Of a stretch of DNA of 64,000 nt, positions 46,970 through 55,323 are shown piece after piece (position 1 is the stretch's first letter; the number at the start of each line of letters is the position of its first letter). The stretch spans positions 992,001-1,056,000 of the forward strand of contig NZ_CP136651.1 in NCBI RefSeq assembly GCF_036784765.1, in the 5' to 3' direction. The DNA is from Novosphingobium sp. ZN18A2. GTDB taxonomy: Bacteria > Pseudomonadota > Alphaproteobacteria > Sphingomonadales > Sphingomonadaceae. A model generated the notes under the pieces. That model worked only from the letters and a program-made list of their open reading frames with translations, made no database searches and was not told the DNA's origin. Made by a program: the position numbers and the translations under genes.

Positions 46970-47233
46970 TACCAACCTGCACTGATCCCAACCCATGAGG
47001 ATTGCCCTTCCCCGTTCGCTGGCGAGGAGTGGCCGCAGCTGCGATGTGGTTCATCGTCGCAAGGCTGCGACGAAGTCCAGCGGGCGGGGAAGGGCAACCC
47101 TTCGGGCGATTTCTGGCGGCCCCCGAACAGCGTCGCGCCCTTGGTATGATGAACCACATCATCCCTTCGGGCGCTCCTTGCCGGAAGCCGCTAGGAACCG
47201 TCCTCATGGGTTGGGATCAGTGCAGGTTGGTAT
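46969..47233. mobile_element. 265-bp foldback (MITE-like) element
   Basis: Perfect 33-bp terminal inverted repeats, 46969-47001 and 47201-47233, beginning ATACCAACCTGCACTG. Inside is a second inverted repeat, GATGTGGTTCATC (47043-47055) against 47148-47160, so the whole may fold into a branched structure. It contains no convincing open frame. TA dinucleotides stand at each end, as for IS630/Tc1-mariner-type insertions, but a clear target duplication was not found. It fills most of the 346-base gap between the aminotransferase and the small gene ending at 47316. Confidence 0.75.
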
Positions 47234-47272
47234 AATACCAAGGCGCGATGAGCATGACTCATCGCGCCTTGG
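47233..47272. repeat. dispersed palindromic repeat, copy 2
   Basis: Starts at the last base of the foldback element. Stem CCAAGGCGCGATGAG (47238-47252) against 47258-47272 with a 5-base loop CATGA, a 15-bp perfect hairpin. It is homologous to 34044-34084, including the AAGCCCGTGT that follows. It begins TAATACCAA, like the end of the foldback element. Confidence 0.85.
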
Positions 47273-47288
47273 CCAAGCCCGTGTCAGG

Positions 47289-47320
47289 CGATTGTCCGCT
47301 ATTGCCGATTGTCCGCTATT
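47289..47320. repeat. 17-bp tandem duplication
   Basis: CGATTGTCCGCTATT at 47289-47303 and 47306-47320. The second copy contains the stop codon of the small membrane gene (47316-47318), so the duplication touches the gene's 3' end. Confidence 0.8.
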
Positions 47321-47522
47321 TCGACGTGGCCGGGGCGGGGTGGTTCGTGCCGGCGGTCCGCGTGGGGATAGGCGAAAGCAGGATCGCCAGCGCCGCGGCC
47401 ACGCCGAGCACGCCCCACACCGGGCGACGCTTGCGGAAATCGAATACCGCGCGCAGCAGGCAATAGGCGGCCGCGAAGAACTGCGCCGCCAGCCACAGGG
47501 TAATGCTGCCGATCTCTATCAA
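47316..47522 (-). CDS. small membrane protein after ribE
   Basis: A 68-residue protein with two hydrophobic helices (about 6-24 SITLWLAAQFFAAAYCLLRA and 35-50 GVLGVAAALAILLSPI) separated by a basic loop FDFRKRRP. The start is TTG 47522, whose TTGA overlaps the ribE stop by four bases, so it would be translated by coupling. The pattern of hydrophobic residues and basic loop supports a real gene; the TTG start keeps confidence moderate. No family is recognised. Confidence 0.6.
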   Translation of the reverse strand: MIEIGSITLWLAAQFFAAAYCLLRAVFDFRKRRPVWGVLGVAAALAILLSPIPTRTAGTNHPAPATSK

Positions 47523-48139
47523 GAGGCCATCAGTCCCTGCATGCGCTTCAGGTAACGGGCGAGAACGTCTATCTCCAGGTTCACCGCGTCGCCTTCCGTC
47601 AACCCGCCCAGCGTGGTGACTTCGGCGGTGTGGGGAATCACGTTGAGGTCGAACTCGGCCGATCCATCCTCGCGGTCGCGCACGTCGTTGACGGTCAGCG
47701 ATACGCCGTCGACCGTGATCGATCCCTTGGCCGCGACATAGGGGGCAAGCTCGGCCGGCGCCAGCACCGTGAACCGGTGCGATCCGCCGATTTCCTTCAC
47801 GCCCACGATCCGGCCCACGGCATCTACATGACCGGTAACGATGTGGCCGCCCAGCTCGTCGCCGACTTTCAGCGCCTGTTCCAGGTTCAGCTTGCGCCCC
47901 CCGGACCACATTCCCTGCGGCGTGCGCGCCTGCGTCTCGCCCGAAACGTCGACCGCGAACCATGCGTCGCCCGCCGTGCCGCCGCGGTCGATCACCGTCA
48001 GGCAAACGCCGGAACAGGCAATCGACGCGCCGATCGCGATGCCTTCGGGATCATAGGGGCAGGCGATCACGGCGCGCAGGTCCGCCGGGGTCGAAACCTC
48101 GCGGATGGTGCCGATGGCGGTAACGATACCGGTGAACAT
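47519..48139 (-). CDS. ribE: riboflavin synthase (alpha chain type)
   Basis: Turns two 6,7-dimethyl-8-ribityllumazine molecules into riboflavin. The 206-residue product has the internal duplication of the family: MFTGIVTAIGTI with a later GHIVTGHVDAVGRI, and SIACSGVCLTV matched by GSITVDGVSLTVND. Start ATG 48139. It lies 17 bases after ribD on the same strand and overlaps the next small gene. No FMN riboswitch is visible upstream of either rib gene. Confidence 0.96.
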   Translation of the reverse strand: MFTGIVTAIGTIREVSTPADLRAVIACPYDPEGIAIGASIACSGVCLTVIDRGGTAGDAWFAVDVSGETQARTPQGMWSGGRKLNLEQALKVGDELGGHIVTGHVDAVGRIVGVKEIGGSHRFTVLAPAELAPYVAAKGSITVDGVSLTVNDVRDREDGSAEFDLNVIPHTAEVTTLGGLTEGDAVNLEIDVLARYLKRMQGLMAS

Positions 48140-48156
48140 GGGGTTTGGCTCTCCTG

Positions 48157-49101
48157 TCAGCGCGTCCGCTCGTATACGTCGAGCGTGTCGCTGCCAAGCA
48201 GGCGCCGGTCGGCCAGGCGCCAGCGTCCGTGTGCTTCGCCAAGCGAGCCAAGGCCGATGTCGCCCACGCAGGGGCGGCCATCGCCGATCACGACAGGCGC
48301 GCGATAGAGCAGCAGGCGGTCGACCCTGTCGGCGGCAAGGAAGGCGGCGGCAGCGCCCGCGCCACCTTCGATCATCAGGTGTTGCGCGGTGCCGAAGGCG
48401 TCCGGTGCGGCCGCCTCGGCAACGCGCTGCCAGCCGTCGGGCGCCTTGCCCCGCGTCAGCACGAAGCGTTGCGGGCTGCGCGCGTGGAGGCCGGGAAGGC
48501 GCACATCGAGGCGCGGCGAATCGGCGCGCAGCGTTTCGCCGCCCACCAGGATCGCATCGACGCGAGAGCGTTCGAGATGGCCGTGCGCCCGCGCTTCCGG
48601 GCCGGTGATCCATCGGCTCGACCCGTCGGGCAGCGCGATCTTCCCGTCCAGCGAGGTGGCAAGCTTCAGCGTTGTGTGCGGGCGCCGCTGATGCATGCGC
48701 AGCAGGTATCCGGAAAGCGAGGCGGTCGCGGCGGCGGTGGGCACGATCTCGGCCTCGATCCCCGCCGCGCGCAAGGCGGCGATGCCGCTTCCGGCCGTGC
48801 GCGGATCGGGGTCTGTCACGCCGATAGCCACCCGCGCGGGTTTCGCGGCCAGCAGCAGCGACGTGCACGAAGGCCCGCGCGTGCTGGTGTGGGCGCACGG
48901 TTCCAGCGTTACATATACGGTTGCGCCGGCGGCAGCGTCGCCTGCCTGTTCCAGCGCTTCGGCTTCGGCATGGGGGCGCCCGCCCGCGCGGGTCCATCCC
49001 CTGCCGACAACCCGGCCGGCGTTGACCACTATCGCGCCTACGGCGGGGTTTGGGCGGGCCAGCGGCCGCCCGCGCGCGGCAAGCGCGGCGGCGGCGTCCA
49101 T
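48157..49101 (-). CDS. ribD: bifunctional riboflavin deaminase/reductase RibD
   Basis: A 314-residue two-domain enzyme for steps two and three of riboflavin synthesis. The N-terminal deaminase domain has NPAVGAIVV, zinc motif HAEAEAL and PCAHTSTRGPSC; the C-terminal reductase domain starts near 140 with TTLKLATSLDGKIA and has SSRWITGPEARAHGH and VDAILVGGETL. ATG 49101 is used; the similarity seems to reach a few residues further (DW before the Met) with no upstream start codon, so the exact start is uncertain. Confidence 0.93.
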   Translation of the reverse strand: MDAAAALAARGRPLARPNPAVGAIVVNAGRVVGRGWTRAGGRPHAEAEALEQAGDAAAGATVYVTLEPCAHTSTRGPSCTSLLLAAKPARVAIGVTDPDPRTAGSGIAALRAAGIEAEIVPTAAATASLSGYLLRMHQRRPHTTLKLATSLDGKIALPDGSSRWITGPEARAHGHLERSRVDAILVGGETLRADSPRLDVRLPGLHARSPQRFVLTRGKAPDGWQRVAEAAAPDAFGTAQHLMIEGGAGAAAAFLAADRVDRLLLYRAPVVIGDGRPCVGDIGLGSLGEAHGRWRLADRRLLGSDTLDVYERTR

Positions 49102-49135
49102 CCAGTCGCCATCTGCCCGGCTATCGGCGGGGCGA

Positions 49136-49606
49136 TCAGTTTCCCGTTGCGGGGGCGGTGCCGTCACTCTTGAGCGTCTGCTTGAGGATCGCTTCGTCGC
49201 GTTTTTCCTGCGCGGCCCTTTTCGCGGCGCGTTCGCGATCGCCTTCCTTGATGAATTTTTCGGTGTCCATGCCGAAGAAATCGCCCATCGCCTTGTAACG
49301 ATCGCGAACGACCTTCGCGTCGGCGGCCTTCTCCGCATCCGCTGCCGCGCGCGCCTTCATCGCCGCGACGTTGCCCTTTTCGATCTGGGCATCGCTGCGG
49401 CCGGGCAGGAAGCTGGGGAAATAGATCACCTTCAGCGGCTTGGGCATCGCGCTGTAGTTCTGGCCCACGAACACCAGGAAGATCGAACCCGTCATCGCCG
49501 CCGAAAGCGCGATGAAGCGCCAGCGGTATTCCTGCGGGCGGATGAACTGCTGGCGCAGATCCCGGATCGCCCTGACAGGGGAGACGTTCTTGAAGAAACC
49601 TTTCAT
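49136..49606 (-). CDS. conserved single-pass membrane protein
   Basis: A 156-residue protein: basic N-terminus (KNVSPVRAIRDLRQQFIRPQEYRWR), one membrane helix (FIALSAAMTGSIFLVFVG, about 31-48), then a charged, strongly helical C-terminal part (AAMKARAAADAEKAADAKVV and DRERAAKRAAQEKRDEAILKQ) that looks like coiled coil. No family is recognised. It ends 34 bases before ribD, so it may be transcribed with the rib genes. Confidence 0.75.
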   Translation of the reverse strand: MKGFFKNVSPVRAIRDLRQQFIRPQEYRWRFIALSAAMTGSIFLVFVGQNYSAMPKPLKVIYFPSFLPGRSDAQIEKGNVAAMKARAAADAEKAADAKVVRDRYKAMGDFFGMDTEKFIKEGDRERAAKRAAQEKRDEAILKQTLKSDGTAPATGN

Positions 49607-49648
49607 CGTGTCCCTAGATAGGCTTCCGCACGGGCGATTGCCAGTGCC

Positions 49649-52600
49649 CTAAAGCTCTTCGTCCAGGCTGAGCAGAGAGGCATTGCCGCCCGCGCTGGTC
49701 GTGTCGGTGCTGGTCACCCGCTCTACGCAGAAGCGTGGCAGGTAATGCGGGCCGCCCGCTTTCGGCCCCGTGCCCGAAAGACCTTCGCCCCCGAACGGCT
49801 GGCTGGCGACGATTGCCCCGATCATGGAGCGGTTCACGTAAAGGTTGCCCACGCTGGCCCGCGCCTCGACGATATCGGCAACCCGCGCGATGCGGCTGTG
49901 CAGACCCATCGTCAGCCCGAATCCCTTGGCGTTGACGCGCGCGACGGTTTCTTCCAGCCGCCCGGTCTTCCACGTGGCGACGTGGAGCAGCGGGCCGAAC
50001 CATTCGGCATCAAGGTCTTCGACCGAATCGAGCCGGATCACCGTGGGCGGCACGAAAAGGCCGTCGGCGGGCACGTCCACCGTCTTCGTCACCCGGTCCG
50101 CCACGCTGGCGCGATAGGCCATCAGCTTGTCGTAGGCGGCCTTGTCGATCACCGGACCGACATCGGTGGACGGGTCAGCCGGATCGCCGATAACCAGCGC
50201 GTCCATCGCGCCGTGCAGCATTTCCAGCGTGCGCTCGGCGATCTCTTCCTGAAGCAGCAGCAGGCGCAGGGCAGAGCAGCGCTGGCCGGCAGAGCGGAAC
50301 GCGCTGATCACGATATCGCGCACCACCTGTTCGGGCAGCGCGGTGGAATCGACCAGCATCGCGTTGATGCCGCCGGTTTCCGCGATCAGCGGCGGAATCG
50401 GGCGCACGGTGTTTTCGTCAGGGTCTTCCAGCAGCGCGCGGGCGATGCGCTTTGCCGTCGGGACGGAGCCGGTGAAGGCAACGCCGTCTATCCGCGCGTC
50501 GCCCGTCAATGCCGCGCCCACCTCCGCGCCGCCGGTGGCGACGTGCAGCACGTCTTGCGGAACGCCCGCCTCGTGCGCCAGCGCGATGGCCCAGCGGCCG
50601 ATCCGCGGGGTCTGCGGCGCGGGCTTGGCGATCGCCGCGTTGCCGGTGGCAATGGCCGCGGCGGTTTGTCCAAGGAAAATCGCCAGCGGGAAGTTCCACG
50701 GCGCGATGGTGGCCCACACCCCGCGCGGCGCCATGCGCAGCACGTTCGTTTCGCCCGTCGGCCCCGGCATTTCGCGCGGTTCCATCAGAAGCACCGCCTC
50801 GCGCGCGTAATAGCGGCAGAAATCCGCCGCCTCGCGCACTTCGCCCAGCGCATCGGGAATGGTCTTTTTCGCTTCGTGCACCAGCAGGGCGAAAGCCTCG
50901 TCGCGCCGTTCTTCCAGCAGGTCTGCCAGGCGGTGCAGGATCGCCGCGCGTTCTTCCACCGGCGCCGCCGCCCACTTCGGCGCGGCGGCGCGGGCGGCCG
51001 CGACCATCGAAGCAACGTCTGGCTGCGCAAGCGTGGGAAGGGCGGGGGCTTTCGCCAGTTTCGCGGCAACCTCTGCCAGCACGCGCCGGTCGTTAAGGTC
51101 TATCCCGCGCGAATTGCCGCGCAGCGGCTCGAACAGGTCGATCGGCAGCGGGATCGACGGGTGGCGCGTGCCCTTGCCCGCTGCCGTTCTGGCCACGGGA
51201 TCGGCCAGCAGGTCCGCCTCGTTGATGTCGGCTTCGGCCAGCTGGTGGACGAAACTGGTGTTCGCCCCGTTTTCCAGCAGCCGCCGCACAAGGTAGGCCA
51301 GCAGGTCGCGGTGCCCGCCCACCGGGGCATAGACGCGACAGCGATAGCCGTCCTTGCGCACCAGCTTTTCGTAAAGCCCTTCGCCCATGCCGTGCAGGCG
51401 CTGGAACTCGAAATCGCCGGGCGCCACGGCCATGTCCCGCGCCCATTCGATGATCGTTGCCACCGTGCGCGCATTGTGGCTGGCAAAGGCCGGTTCGATA
51501 TGGCGCGCGGCCAGCATCTCGCGCGCGCAGGCAAGGTAGCAGACATCGGTATGCGCCTTTCGGGTGAACAGGGGATAGTTGTCCAGCCCCTGTTCCTGCG
51601 CCCACTTGATCTCGCTGTCCCAATAGGCGCCCTTGACCAGCCGCAGCTTCATCTGCCGCCCGGTCGCCTCGCCCAGCGCATCGGCCCAGCGGATCACGGC
51701 GCGCGCGCGCTTGGAATAGGCCTGCACCGCCATGCCCAGCCCGTCCCACCCTTTCAGCGCGGGATCGGCGGCCAGTGGCGCGATTATGTCCAGGCTGAGG
51801 TCGAGCCGTTCGCTCTCTTCCGCGTCGATGGTAAGCGCAATGTCGTGCGCCGCCGCCTTCGCGCACAGTTCGCGCATCATCGCCGTCAGTTCGGGGATGC
51901 AGGTTGCCGCGTGGCTCGCTTCATAGCGGGGATGGAGCGCGGAGAGCTTGACCGAGATCGAGTGCCCGTCTGTCGCTGCCTTGCCCACCGCGTCGATCGC
52001 ATTGGCATAGCTTTCGAAATAGCGCCGCGCATCGGCGTGGGTGCGCGCCGCTTCGCCCAGCATGTCGAAGCTGGCGGTAAAGCCCTTGTGCTCCCCCTTG
52101 CGCATGCGCGCCATCGCTTCGTCGATTGTCCGGCCCATGACGAAGACTTCGCCCATCAGGCGCATCGCCGCGCCCACCGCCTGCCGCACGAAAGGCTCTC
52201 CGCTGCGCGCGACCAGGCGGCGCAGCGCGCTCGATTGCGGCTCCACGCCGATCACCGCGCGGCCCAGCACCAGCCCCCACGTGGCCGAATTGACCAGTGC
52301 TGAGGTTGAACGGCCCGAATGCGCGCGCCAGTCCGCCTCTCCGATCTTGTCGGCGATCAGCAGGTCGGCGGTGTCGGGATCGGGCACGCGCAGGAACGCT
52401 TCGGCAAGGCTGAGCAGCGCAAGCCCTTCGTCGCTGTCCATCCGGTATTCGGCCATGAAGCGGTTGACCCAGCCGCCGTCCTGCGCCTTGCGCAATTCGG
52501 CCACCAGCGCGTGGCCGCGTGCAAGGATGCGCTGCTCGTCGCCGGGCGCCGACGAAAGCGCGGAAACCAGCGGCGGCACCGCATCGGGTTCGGCAATGCG

Positions 52601-52687
52601 GTGAAGGTGGCGCATATCCGCGCGGGCCGAGGCCATGGCAGGGGTGGCGACCGGGTTGGACAGGGGCGATTCGCGGTGCGGTTCCAT
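49649..52687 (-). CDS. putA: bifunctional proline dehydrogenase / glutamate-semialdehyde dehydrogenase
   Basis: A 1012-residue PutA that oxidises proline to glutamate. The proline dehydrogenase barrel (about 130-450) has KLSALHPRYE, LTIDAEESERLDLSLDI and LRLVKGAYWDSEIKWAQ; the aldehyde dehydrogenase domain (about 530-1000) has WNFPLAIFLGQTAAAIATGN, ETGGINAMLVD and catalytic Cys in FRSAGQRCSALRLL. It lacks the N-terminal ribbon-helix-helix DNA-binding part of enterobacterial PutA, so it is not its own repressor. It stands alone with no regulator (PutR) next to it. Confidence 0.96.
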   Translation of the reverse strand: MEPHRESPLSNPVATPAMASARADMRHLHRIAEPDAVPPLVSALSSAPGDEQRILARGHALVAELRKAQDGGWVNRFMAEYRMDSDEGLALLSLAEAFLRVPDPDTADLLIADKIGEADWRAHSGRSTSALVNSATWGLVLGRAVIGVEPQSSALRRLVARSGEPFVRQAVGAAMRLMGEVFVMGRTIDEAMARMRKGEHKGFTASFDMLGEAARTHADARRYFESYANAIDAVGKAATDGHSISVKLSALHPRYEASHAATCIPELTAMMRELCAKAAAHDIALTIDAEESERLDLSLDIIAPLAADPALKGWDGLGMAVQAYSKRARAVIRWADALGEATGRQMKLRLVKGAYWDSEIKWAQEQGLDNYPLFTRKAHTDVCYLACAREMLAARHIEPAFASHNARTVATIIEWARDMAVAPGDFEFQRLHGMGEGLYEKLVRKDGYRCRVYAPVGGHRDLLAYLVRRLLENGANTSFVHQLAEADINEADLLADPVARTAAGKGTRHPSIPLPIDLFEPLRGNSRGIDLNDRRVLAEVAAKLAKAPALPTLAQPDVASMVAAARAAAPKWAAAPVEERAAILHRLADLLEERRDEAFALLVHEAKKTIPDALGEVREAADFCRYYAREAVLLMEPREMPGPTGETNVLRMAPRGVWATIAPWNFPLAIFLGQTAAAIATGNAAIAKPAPQTPRIGRWAIALAHEAGVPQDVLHVATGGAEVGAALTGDARIDGVAFTGSVPTAKRIARALLEDPDENTVRPIPPLIAETGGINAMLVDSTALPEQVVRDIVISAFRSAGQRCSALRLLLLQEEIAERTLEMLHGAMDALVIGDPADPSTDVGPVIDKAAYDKLMAYRASVADRVTKTVDVPADGLFVPPTVIRLDSVEDLDAEWFGPLLHVATWKTGRLEETVARVNAKGFGLTMGLHSRIARVADIVEARASVGNLYVNRSMIGAIVASQPFGGEGLSGTGPKAGGPHYLPRFCVERVTSTDTTSAGGNASLLSLDEEL

Positions 52688-52736
52688 GTCCGGCCACTAA
52701 TCCAAACCGGTTACGAATGCGACCGGAATCGCGGTG

Positions 52737-53489
52737 TCAGCCGAACGGTTGGTAAAGCCCGCGGCCTTCGCGCTTCAGCCAGCGATTGGCCGCGTCGATA
52801 TCCCCCTCAAACAGCCGGTCCAGCGCGGCATGGAAAGCCGGGCTGTGGTCGAAATGGGCAAGGTGCGCCACTTCGTGCGCCACGACGGACCGGCGCACAT
52901 GGTCGGGCGCCATGACCAGCCGCCAGTTGATGCGGATCGTGCCGTCGGACGCGCAACTGCCCCAGCGGCGCTGCGCGCGCGACAGCGCAAGGCGCGGCGC
53001 ATCCTGCCCGGCGCGGGCGCAATATTCGGCAAGATCGGCGGTCAGAAGCCGAAGCGCCTCACCCTCAAGCCAGCGCGCAAGCCGCGCGGCAATCGCGTCC
53101 GCCGGCCCGCCGACGCGGATCGCGTGCCCGTGGAGGGCAGGGCGGCGCGGGTGCGCTTCATGCCAGTCGATCGCCAGCGGCTCTCCGCGATAGGGCACCG
53201 TTCCGCCGGGGCGCGGCACAACGGGTTCGGGCAGCGCGGACAGCGCGCGCGCGATCCAGTCCGCCCGGCTGCGCGCGAAGTCCTCGGCATCGGCAATGCG
53301 CGCCCACCGCGGGATCGAAACGCGGATCTCGCTTCCATCGGGTGACAGGCGCAGCGTCATGCGGCGGGCGTTGGCAAGGCGCCGCACCGCCAGCGGCAAT
53401 GCGCGGTCGCCAACCGGGATCAGCAGGGGTTCGCGCTCTGGCTCGTCCGGCGCGCCGCGGATGCCCGCCCGGCGCAGCCAGTCAATCAT
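52737..53489 (-). CDS. YgjP-like metallopeptidase (DUF45/M48 type)
   Basis: A 250-residue protein of the YgjP/DUF45 group. The zinc motif is HEVAHL (HExxH) with a downstream His in FDHSPAFH and the family signature RRWGSCASDGTIRINWRLVMAP. The N-terminal half is a poorly conserved beta-rich region with RRMTLRLSPDGSEIRVSIP. The start is ATG 53489, overlapping the end of the YcgN-like gene by eight bases. Members probably cut or handle proteins; the substrate is unknown. Confidence 0.88.
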   Translation of the reverse strand: MIDWLRRAGIRGAPDEPEREPLLIPVGDRALPLAVRRLANARRMTLRLSPDGSEIRVSIPRWARIADAEDFARSRADWIARALSALPEPVVPRPGGTVPYRGEPLAIDWHEAHPRRPALHGHAIRVGGPADAIAARLARWLEGEALRLLTADLAEYCARAGQDAPRLALSRAQRRWGSCASDGTIRINWRLVMAPDHVRRSVVAHEVAHLAHFDHSPAFHAALDRLFEGDIDAANRWLKREGRGLYQPFG

Positions 53490-53934
53490 CGCCGTCCCGC
53501 GATCCGACGACGTGATCCTCCAGCGGCCCGGCCACAACCTCGCTCACCACCCGGCCGATCACGGAGATCCCCGCGCGGCGCACCGCGTCGCGATCGCCGC
53601 AGACAAGATAGTGCCATTCGGGCAGCGGCAGGTCGCGCGCGCGCAGGCGATAGGCGCAGGTCTTCGGCAGCCAGGGCAGCGTTCCGGCAAGTTTCGGCGT
53701 CAGGCGCAGGCAATCGGGCACCAGCGCGCGGCGGTGGCGATAGTCGGAACAACGCGCCGTCCCGGTGTCGAGCAGACGGCAGGCGACGTTGGTATCGTGG
53801 ATCTCGCCGGTATCGGCATCTTCCAGCTTGTGCAGGCAGCACTGGCCGCAACCGTCGCACAGCGCTTCCCATTCCTCGCGGCTCAGCGTTTCCACCGGCC
53901 GCTCCCAGAAGGGGCGGTCAGCACGGGCGGTCAA
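53482..53934 (-). CDS. YcgN/YkgJ-type cysteine-cluster protein
   Basis: A 150-residue member of the UPF0260/YcgN group. The cysteines CDGCGQCC near residue 27 and later ones in ACRLLD, ARCSDY, PDCLRL and KTCAYRL are the proposed metal or cluster ligands; WHYLVCGD is near the end. The start is TTG 53934, whose TTGA overlaps the SCO1 stop; a GTG at 53943 is possible. It lies in an overlapping run SCO1, YcgN, YgjP. The function is unknown. Confidence 0.88.
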   Translation of the reverse strand: MTARADRPFWERPVETLSREEWEALCDGCGQCCLHKLEDADTGEIHDTNVACRLLDTGTARCSDYRHRRALVPDCLRLTPKLAGTLPWLPKTCAYRLRARDLPLPEWHYLVCGDRDAVRRAGISVIGRVVSEVVAGPLEDHVVGSRDGDD

Positions 53935-54575
53935 TGAATCCACTTTTCCATCTCGGCGGCCACGTTCTTGCCGTTCTTGTCGCCCGGCAACAGCGCGATC
54001 GGCTTGCCGTCCTTGCCCATAAGGTACATCGCGCGGCTGTGGTCCATCAGGTAATCCTGCGGCGAGGTGCCGGGACGCTTCTTGTAATAGACCGCCCATT
54101 CCTTCGCCGCCCTGGCGACCTGATCCGCGGTGCCGGTAAGGCCGACAAGCTGCGGCCCGAAATTGGCGGTGTATTCGCCCATCACCTGTGGCGTGTCGCG
54201 CGCGGGATCGATCGAGACGAAGATCGGGACCACCTCCTTCGCAACCGCCGGATGGTCTTTCGCGAACAGGCGATAGCCCTGCATCAGGTTCTGCAGGTCC
54301 ACCGGGCAAACGTCGGGACAGAAGGTATAGCCGAAATAGAGGATTCGGTACTTGCCGTTGAAATCGCTGTAGTGGACGGTCTTGCCGTCCTTGTTCACCA
54401 GCGTGAACGGGCCGCCGATTCGCGCACCGGCAAGCGGCGCGTTGGCGTCTGAAGCGCCGGGCGAACAGGCCGGCAGCGCCAGCGAAAGCGCAGCGATTGC
54501 CGTGGCTTGCAGCGCGTAACGGACATATCGCGAAATGGTGCGGGGCGTGGTTGGGGGCATGGCGCGGCGGTTCAT
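53931..54575 (-). CDS. SCO1/SenC copper chaperone
   Basis: A 214-residue thioredoxin-fold lipoprotein that delivers copper to cytochrome oxidase. Signal sequence with lipobox LPAC, then GGPFTLVNKDGKTVHYSDF, the copper-binding pair in TFCPDVCP and the third ligand His in LMDHSRAMYLM. Start ATG 54575 (an internal ATG five codons on is possible). The cytochrome oxidase genes are not in the window. Confidence 0.94.
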   Translation of the reverse strand: MNRRAMPPTTPRTISRYVRYALQATAIAALSLALPACSPGASDANAPLAGARIGGPFTLVNKDGKTVHYSDFNGKYRILYFGYTFCPDVCPVDLQNLMQGYRLFAKDHPAVAKEVVPIFVSIDPARDTPQVMGEYTANFGPQLVGLTGTADQVARAAKEWAVYYKKRPGTSPQDYLMDHSRAMYLMGKDGKPIALLPGDKNGKNVAAEMEKWIH

Positions 54576-54642
54576 GCTCTGCTAACCCCCGGCTTGCAAG
54601 GGCACAGTCGAAACAGGTCATCGCCGAAGCAGGAGGAATTAC

Positions 54643-55278
54643 GTGAGCAAGGGCATCCGGGGCAGGGTTTCGCGCAAGGTGCGCGGCGCGATGCTGATAG
54701 CGAGCCTGGCGGGCATGGCCACGGCCTCGATCCCCGCACACGCGCAGTTCTCAGACAGTCACGATTTCCTTGAGGCGGTGAAAAAGCGCGACGGCGAAAA
54801 GGTCACCAACTTCCTGAACGAACCGGGCACGCAGATCGTCAACACCCGCAATTCCACCACGGGCAAGACCGCGCTGCACATCGTCGTCGAACGGCGCGAC
54901 CTGCTGTGGCTCCGGTTCCTGATCCAGCACGGTGCCGATGTGAACCTGCGCGACGTGAAAGGCATCAGCCCGCTGATGGAAGCGGTGAATCTGGGCTGGA
55001 ACGAAGGCGTGGACGAACTGATCAAGCACGGCGCCAAGGTGGACGATACCGACGATACCGGCACGACCCCGCTGATCAACGCGGTTCACCGGCGCGACGT
55101 GGCGATGGCGCGCACGCTGATCGCGGCGGGCGCCAATCCCGACAGGCCGGACAATTCGGGCCGCTCCGCACGCGATTACGTGCAACTCGACGGGCCGGGA
55201 AATCCGGTTTACGACGTGATCGACCGGATCAAGAAGGGATCGGTGGAAAGCAAGAAGACCTACGGCCCTTCGTTCTGA
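54643..55278 (+). CDS. exported ankyrin-repeat protein
   Basis: A 211-residue exported protein: a long basic signal peptide ending AHAQ, then three to four ankyrin repeats with the usual G-(K/I/T)-(T/S)-(A/P)-L starts: GKTALHIVVERRDLLWLRFL, GISPLMEAVNLGWNEGVDEL, GTTPLINAVHRRDVAMARTL, and a degenerate last repeat GRSARDYVQ. Ankyrins are protein-contact modules; the partner is in the periplasm. The start is GTG 54643 with an excellent AGGAGG at 54631-54636, six bases away. It diverges from SCO1. Confidence 0.9.
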   Translation: MSKGIRGRVSRKVRGAMLIASLAGMATASIPAHAQFSDSHDFLEAVKKRDGEKVTNFLNEPGTQIVNTRNSTTGKTALHIVVERRDLLWLRFLIQHGADVNLRDVKGISPLMEAVNLGWNEGVDELIKHGAKVDDTDDTGTTPLINAVHRRDVAMARTLIAAGANPDRPDNSGRSARDYVQLDGPGNPVYDVIDRIKKGSVESKKTYGPSF

Positions 55279-55323
55279 CAGATTCGAATTGCGCCCGTTG
55301 AGATTCCGCCGCAGGTGAAAACG

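Noticed and set aside
49745..52303. 852-codon open frame on plus, opposite putA
   Set aside because: It is the antisense shadow of a clearly conserved gene in GC-rich DNA; composition is Arg/His/Gln/Ala-rich with no recognisable domain.
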